Source: Coriobacteriia bacterium (GTDB lineage Bacteria; Actinomycetota; Coriobacteriia; Anaerosomatales; PALSA-660). From it: a DNA stretch of 35,085 bases. Location of the stretch: NCBI GenBank assembly GCA_030652345.1, contig JAUSAU010000035.1, positions 1-35,085 on the forward strand. Reading direction: 5' to 3'. Under the pieces are notes generated by a model that had not been told where the DNA came from, ran no database searches, and saw only the letters and a program-made list of their open reading frames with translations. Shown in pieces: positions 31,402 through 35,085 of this stretch. Numbering within the stretch: position 1 is the first letter of the stretch; each line of letters begins with the position of its first letter. Both the position numbers and the translations under genes were made by a program.

Positions 31402-32514
31402 TCAGCGGCGTCTGCGCGGCGGCGCGAGGGGCTCCAACATCGTGGCCGCAGCGTACCCGCCTGCCGCGGCCGACGCGAAGAAGGCCGGGTCATCGCCGGG
31501 AGTCCGCCCCATCGTGCGCAGCGGTACTCCGCGCGTGTCGGGCAGCGGCGGTCCGGCCGGCACATCGATGCAGTCGTGGCGCTCCGTGACGCCCGACTCC
31601 GAGAGCGCTGTCGCGACGACCGCGGCCTCCTGAGGCCCGAGCACGGGTACGGCGACCGTCGCCCGTGCGAGTGCGATGCGGGCGAGAGCGACCAGTGAGT
31701 GGTGACTCACCCCGCGATGACGCTCGCGCTCGTCCGCGAACGACATGCGAAGAACAGCGATCGGCCGGCCACCGAGCGCGGCCACCGCATTGATGGCCTC
31801 CCCTTGCGCGATCCCGCCGTGGCCCATCGCGCTCCCGGTGCCGACGACGCCCGGACCGATCGCCACGATCGCAGCATGCGCCCGCGCAACACAGCGCGCG
31901 GCCAGCAGCGCCGAGTGCAACGTGACGGCCTCGTACTCCCCGCCGAACGCCTGCCCGCAGGTGATGGTCGCATCCAAGAGCCCGGAGGCTCTGCACGCAG
32001 GCACGAGATCGGACAACGCCAGCGGCAGAGCCGCCTCATCCGTCATGCAGTAGGCAATGCGGCAACCGGGGATCCGCTCCTTGATCGCGGCGGCCACGAG
32101 GGGGATCTGGCTGTGCAGCCCGCAACAGACGACGGGCATGCCGGCAAGGTCCTCGACCCCTGCGAGCAGGTCGTGGTACGGGCTCTCCTGCGACTCGACC
32201 GCCATCACGTCTCGCTGCAGCGGCGTGTATCGCAGTTTCATGATGTGTCCGCCGCTGTCGTCGTCGACCGCGACTCCCTCGCATGCTCCGCCCCTGGGGA
32301 CCCGTGCGACGACGAAGTGAGAGCCACCGGTGCCGAGCGCCAGGTCGACGGCCGTCGTATTGAGCAGGACGGTGTCACCGACGCCGCACTCCCCGGCGAG
32401 CGCCGGGTAGTTGAGCGCGACGCCCGGCTCTCCACCGTCAGGCGCGACGCGCAGACGCTGAAGGCCCTGCCGGGACGCAGCGACCTCGACCACAAGACCC
32501 CAGACGAGCCTCAC
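31402..32514 (-). CDS. DUF3866 family protein
   Basis: 370 residues from a GTG, 1 bp after the peptidase stop. I recognise it as DUF3866 (PF12982), a conserved family without known function. Visible: a beta-rich N-terminal part (VALNYPALAGECGVGDTVLLNTTAVDLALGTGG), HIMKLRYTPLQ, then VCCGLHSQIPLVAAAIK, a Rossmann-like segment, YCMTDEAALPLALSDL, ITCGQAFGGEYEAVTLHSAL, a Gly-rich IGPGVVGTGSAMGHGGI loop and RGVSHHSLVALARI. The invariant-looking His, Asp/Glu and Gly-rich loop hint at an enzyme, but I assign none. No signal peptide or membrane helix. Likely in one transcript with the M20 peptidase and pyrG. In other actinobacteria it lies near xerD and pyrG too, as far as I recall. Confidence 0.85.
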   Translation of the reverse strand: MRLVWGLVVEVAASRQGLQRLRVAPDGGEPGVALNYPALAGECGVGDTVLLNTTAVDLALGTGGSHFVVARVPRGGACEGVAVDDDSGGHIMKLRYTPLQRDVMAVESQESPYHDLLAGVEDLAGMPVVCCGLHSQIPLVAAAIKERIPGCRIAYCMTDEAALPLALSDLVPACRASGLLDATITCGQAFGGEYEAVTLHSALLAARCVARAHAAIVAIGPGVVGTGSAMGHGGIAQGEAINAVAALGGRPIAVLRMSFADERERHRGVSHHSLVALARIALARATVAVPVLGPQEAAVVATALSESGVTERHDCIDVPAGPPLPDTRGVPLRTMGRTPGDDPAFFASAAAGGYAAATMLEPLAPPRRRR

Positions 32515-32515
32515 G

Positions 32516-33637
32516 TCACGCCACCGCCCGGTCCAGCACCGCGACGATCACAGCCGCGATCGCCTCGAGGTCTTCTACCGCGATACGTTCATCGACGCCG
32601 TGCACGTGAGTCATACCGCAGGACAGGACGAGCGTCGTGAGCCCTTTGGCCGTCAGGACGTTCCCGTCACTGCCGCCCCCCGTCGGGAAGTGCCTCGTCG
32701 CGATGCCAACATCCTCGAATGCGGACTCCACGAGCCGCAACGCCGGGTCGGCCTCGTCGAAGCGGAAGCCGTCATACTCCTTGGTCCAACGAACGTTCAC
32801 GCTGCCGCCGCAAGCAGACGCAGCCTCACGCATCGCTGAGTCCATGCCCGCGCGGACCTCCTCGGCCCGTGCGGCGTCGATCGAGCGACACTCGCCGGTG
32901 ATGACACACTCGGCGGTGACGACGTTCGTGGCGCGACCGCCCCGAATGCTTCCCACGTTCGCAGTGGTCTGCGGGTCGAGACGGCCCAGGGGCATCGCGG
33001 CGATCGCCTCTGCGGCCATCGCGATCGCCGACACGCCCTTCTCGGGCTCGACGCCGGCGTGGGCCGCACGGCCCTGGAAGGTCGCCTTGAATGTGTAGTG
33101 TGTGGGCGCAGCCGTGACGATCCCACCGGCTGAGCCATCGGCGTCGAGAACGAGGCACAGGTCCCCGCAGCAGTCGGCCGGGTCGAGCGCTTTCGCACCC
33201 TGGAGCCCGAGTTCCTCGCCGGTCGTGAAGAGCACGCGCACGCGTGCGTGCGGCCGGCCCGACTCGCGCACGCGAGCGAGCGCCTCCAGGATCGCAGCGA
33301 TGCCGGACTTGTCGTCGGCACCGAGGATCGTCTGTCCGGCAGAGCGGATGACACCGCCGTCCATCACGGGGACGATCCCCCGCCCCGGCTCCACGGTGTC
33401 GAGGTGGGCGCAGAGCACGATCGTCCGCCCCTCGGCGGTCCCGGGGAGCTCCGCGATGAGGTTGCCGCAGTCGGAGTCAGTGACCTCTGCCGAGCCGTCG
33501 AACCGCACCGAGCAGCCGAGCGCCTCAAGGCGCCCGGCGCACCAGGCACCGAAGGCCGCCTCCTGCCCGGAGGGGCTGTCGATGCGGACCGCCTCGAAGA
33601 ACGTCTCGAGGAGTCGATCCGTCGGCTGCACTGACAC
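32516..33637 (-). CDS. M20-family peptidase, peptidase T-like
   Basis: 373 residues, GTG start with AAGG seven bases before and 2 bp after the pyrG stop. Two-zinc aminopeptidase fold: metal ligands in CAHLDTVEPG (His, with the following Asp), GADDKSG (bridging Asp), the catalytic Glu pair in TTGEELGLQGAKAL, DADGS (Asp), and a C-terminal THVHGVDER (His). The middle dimerisation domain begins near GRAAHAGVEPEKG. The arrangement resembles PepT-type tripeptidases (M20B) of Gram-positives. Cytoplasmic, probably trimming short peptides. Whether it cleaves tripeptides or has another substrate cannot be told from sequence. Confidence 0.9.
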   Translation of the reverse strand: MSVQPTDRLLETFFEAVRIDSPSGQEAAFGAWCAGRLEALGCSVRFDGSAEVTDSDCGNLIAELPGTAEGRTIVLCAHLDTVEPGRGIVPVMDGGVIRSAGQTILGADDKSGIAAILEALARVRESGRPHARVRVLFTTGEELGLQGAKALDPADCCGDLCLVLDADGSAGGIVTAAPTHYTFKATFQGRAAHAGVEPEKGVSAIAMAAEAIAAMPLGRLDPQTTANVGSIRGGRATNVVTAECVITGECRSIDAARAEEVRAGMDSAMREAASACGGSVNVRWTKEYDGFRFDEADPALRLVESAFEDVGIATRHFPTGGGSDGNVLTAKGLTTLVLSCGMTHVHGVDERIAVEDLEAIAAVIVAVLDRAVA

Positions 33638-33639
33638 GG

Positions 33640-35085
33640 TCAGGCCTTCCGGGCGTTCTTGTAGTCGACTGCCGCGCCGATGAAGTCACGGAACAGCGGG
33701 GCCGGGCGCGTCGGGCGGCTCTTGAACTCCGGGTGTCCCTGGTTGCCGACGAACCACGGGTGATCGGGCAGCTCGACCATCTCGACCAGTTTGCCGTCGG
33801 GGCTGACGCCGGAGATCACGAGGCCCGCGTCCACCAGTTGCTGCCGATAGGTGTTCGACACCTCGTAGCGATGGCGGTGGCGCTCGTAGATCACTTCCTC
33901 GCCGTACGCGTCCCAGCCCTTCGTGCCCGGTGTGACCGTGCACGGGTAGGCGCCGAGTCGCATCGTGCCGCCCATATCGGCGACCTCGTTCTGCTCGAGC
34001 ATCAGGTCGATGACGGGATGCGGCGTGACGGGATCGAACTCGCTGGAGTTCGCACCCTCGAGCCCGGCCACGTGGCGCGCGAACTCGCAGACCGCCACCT
34101 GCATGCCGAGGCAGATGCCGAAGTACGGCACCTTGTTCTCGCGGGCGTAGCATGCCGCGCGGATCTTCCCCTCGATGCCGCGGATGCCGAAGCCGCCGGG
34201 GACGAGGATGCCGTCCATCTCCGTCAGGATCTGGTCGACCTCTTCGGGTGTGATGCCCTCCGCGTCGACCCAGTGGATCTTCACGTCGTGGTCGTGGTGG
34301 ATGCCGGCGTGCTTGAGTGATTCGTGGACCGACAGATAGGCGTCGGGGAGCTGGACGTACTTGCCCACGAGTGCGATCTGCACGGTGTCGGTGAGCTGGG
34401 CACTGTGGCGTACGAACGAGTCCCACTCGCTCATGTCGGGCTCGCCGCACTTCAGCGAGAGGTGATCGATGACCATCTCGTCGAGGCCCTGGGCGCGCAG
34501 GTTCGCGGGAACCTCATAGATGGAGCGCGCATCCTGCGCGGAGACGACGGCGGCAGGGTCGACGTCGCAGAACAGCCCGATCTTGCGGCGGATGCCGGCG
34601 TCGATCGGACGGTCGGAGCGGCAGACGATGAAGTCGGGCTGGATGCCGATGGAGCGCAGCTCCTTGACGGAGTGCTGCGTCGGCTTGGTCTTGAGCTCGG
34701 AACTGGCGGCGATGTACGGGACGAGCGTGACGTGGATATAGCAGACGTTGTCGCGGCCGACGTCCTTCTTGAGTTGACGGATCGCCTCGAGGAACGGCAG
34801 CGACTCGATGTCGCCCACCGTGCCGCCGACCTCGGTGATGACGACGTCGGGCTGCGTCTTCTCGGCGAGGCGGACGATGCGTTCCTTGATCTCGTTGGTC
34901 ACGTGCGGGATGACCTGCACGGTGCCGCCGAGGAAGTCACCGCGACGCTCCTTGGCGATGAGGTTCTGATAGACGGAGCCGGCCGTGACGTTGCTCTCAC
35001 GGTTGAGCGCCTCGTCGATGAAGCGCTCGTAGTGCCCCAGGTCCAGGTCGGTCTCGCCGCCGTCGTCGGTGACGAAGACCTCGCC
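33640..35085 (-). CDS. pyrG: CTP synthase PyrG (partial, N-terminus beyond window)
   Basis: Converts UTP to CTP using ATP and glutamine-derived ammonia. 481 residues are visible from [22 protein letters not shown] to the stop; about 50-70 N-terminal residues, including the P-loop, lie outside. An internal methionine at 34920 is not the start, since the conserved frame runs on to the window edge. Synthetase domain: [20 protein letters not shown]. Glutaminase domain from about residue 270 (visible numbering): [12 protein letters not shown], nucleophile Cys in YFGICLGMQ, and HPEF with the His and Glu of the triad near the C-terminus. Likely first of an operon with the peptidase and DUF3866 genes. 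Confidence 0.98.
   Translation of the reverse strand, partial: GEVFVTDDGGETDLDLGHYERFIDEALNRESNVTAGSVYQNLIAKERRGDFLGGTVQVIPHVTNEIKERIVRLAEKTQPDVVITEVGGTVGDIESLPFLEAIRQLKKDVGRDNVCYIHVTLVPYIAASSELKTKPTQHSVKELRSIGIQPDFIVCRSDRPIDAGIRRKIGLFCDVDPAAVVSAQDARSIYEVPANLRAQGLDEMVIDHLSLKCGEPDMSEWDSFVRHSAQLTDTVQIALVGKYVQLPDAYLSVHESLKHAGIHHDHDVKIHWVDAEGITPEEVDQILTEMDGILVPGGFGIRGIEGKIRAACYARENKVPYFGICLGMQVAVCEFARHVAGLEGANSSEFDPVTPHPVIDLMLEQNEVADMGGTMRLGAYPCTVTPGTKGWDAYGEEVIYERHRHRYEVSNTYRQQLVDAGLVISGVSPDGKLVEMVELPDHPWFVGNQGHPEFKSRPTRPAPLFRDFIGAAVDYKNARKA

Noticed and set aside
1..35085. tRNA, rRNA, known riboswitch, insertion sequence or CRISPR array
   Set aside because: None was recognised by reading either strand. 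Short leaders of unknown RNA classes cannot be excluded without covariance searches.

Overview
The window is GC-rich (visibly well above 60 %) and almost fully coding. Nearly every gene lies on the minus strand, many start with GTG, and many overlap by 4 bp (GTGA or ATGA). Hairpins after genes are long, GC-rich and lack T-tails. The cell-wall genes indicate a Gram-positive-type bacterium with meso-diaminopimelate peptidoglycan: MurE carries the DNPR motif. FtsZ and RsmH look actinobacterial. I infer an Actinomycetota member, perhaps of a deep lineage such as Coriobacteriia. Phylum is moderately supported; anything finer is a guess.

Layout from the left edge. (1) 1-4004, minus: pgeF-pstS-pstC-pstA-pstB, a tightly packed high-affinity phosphate importer; pstB is cut by the window edge. 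(2) 4155-4718, plus: a secreted or membrane protein with a proline-rich tail, followed by a 240-bp strip holding four hairpins. (3) 4959-22071, minus: a large division and cell-wall (dcw) cluster, transcribed mraZ-rsmH-ftsL-ftsI-murE-murF-mraY-murD-ftsW-murG-murC-murB-ftsQ, then an L,D-transpeptidase, then ftsZ. There is no ftsA. A sigma-70-like promoter whose spacer is filled by MraZ-box repeats lies in front of mraZ. (4) 22510-24074, plus, divergent from mraZ: a 49-residue membrane protein, a DUF4349 lipoprotein and a 77-residue membrane protein. (5) 24117-28979, minus: a BMP-family lipoprotein, a double ABC ATPase and two permeases, i.e. a nucleoside-type ABC importer. (6) 29106-35085, minus: pyrG (N-terminus beyond the window), an M20 peptidase, a DUF3866 protein, alanine dehydrogenase and a XerD-like recombinase.

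How the parts work together. The dcw genes encode the cytoplasmic path from UDP-MurNAc to lipid II (MurC, MurB, MurD, MurE, MurF, MraY, MurG), the septal polymerase and transpeptidase pair (FtsW, FtsI), the FtsQ/FtsL scaffold and the FtsZ ring. The L,D-transpeptidase inside the cluster would add a second type of crosslink. PstSCAB supplies phosphate, the BMP importer nucleosides, PyrG CTP, and Ald interconverts alanine and pyruvate.

I found no clearly new multi-gene system, CRISPR array, tRNA, rRNA or insertion sequence. The most notable features are regulatory or architectural: MraZ boxes inside the dcw promoter, an L,D-transpeptidase where ftsA often sits, clustered inverted repeats upstream of ftsZ, unusual gene overlaps, and several uncharacterised proteins (DUF3866, DUF4349, the 49-residue protein, the proline-tailed protein).
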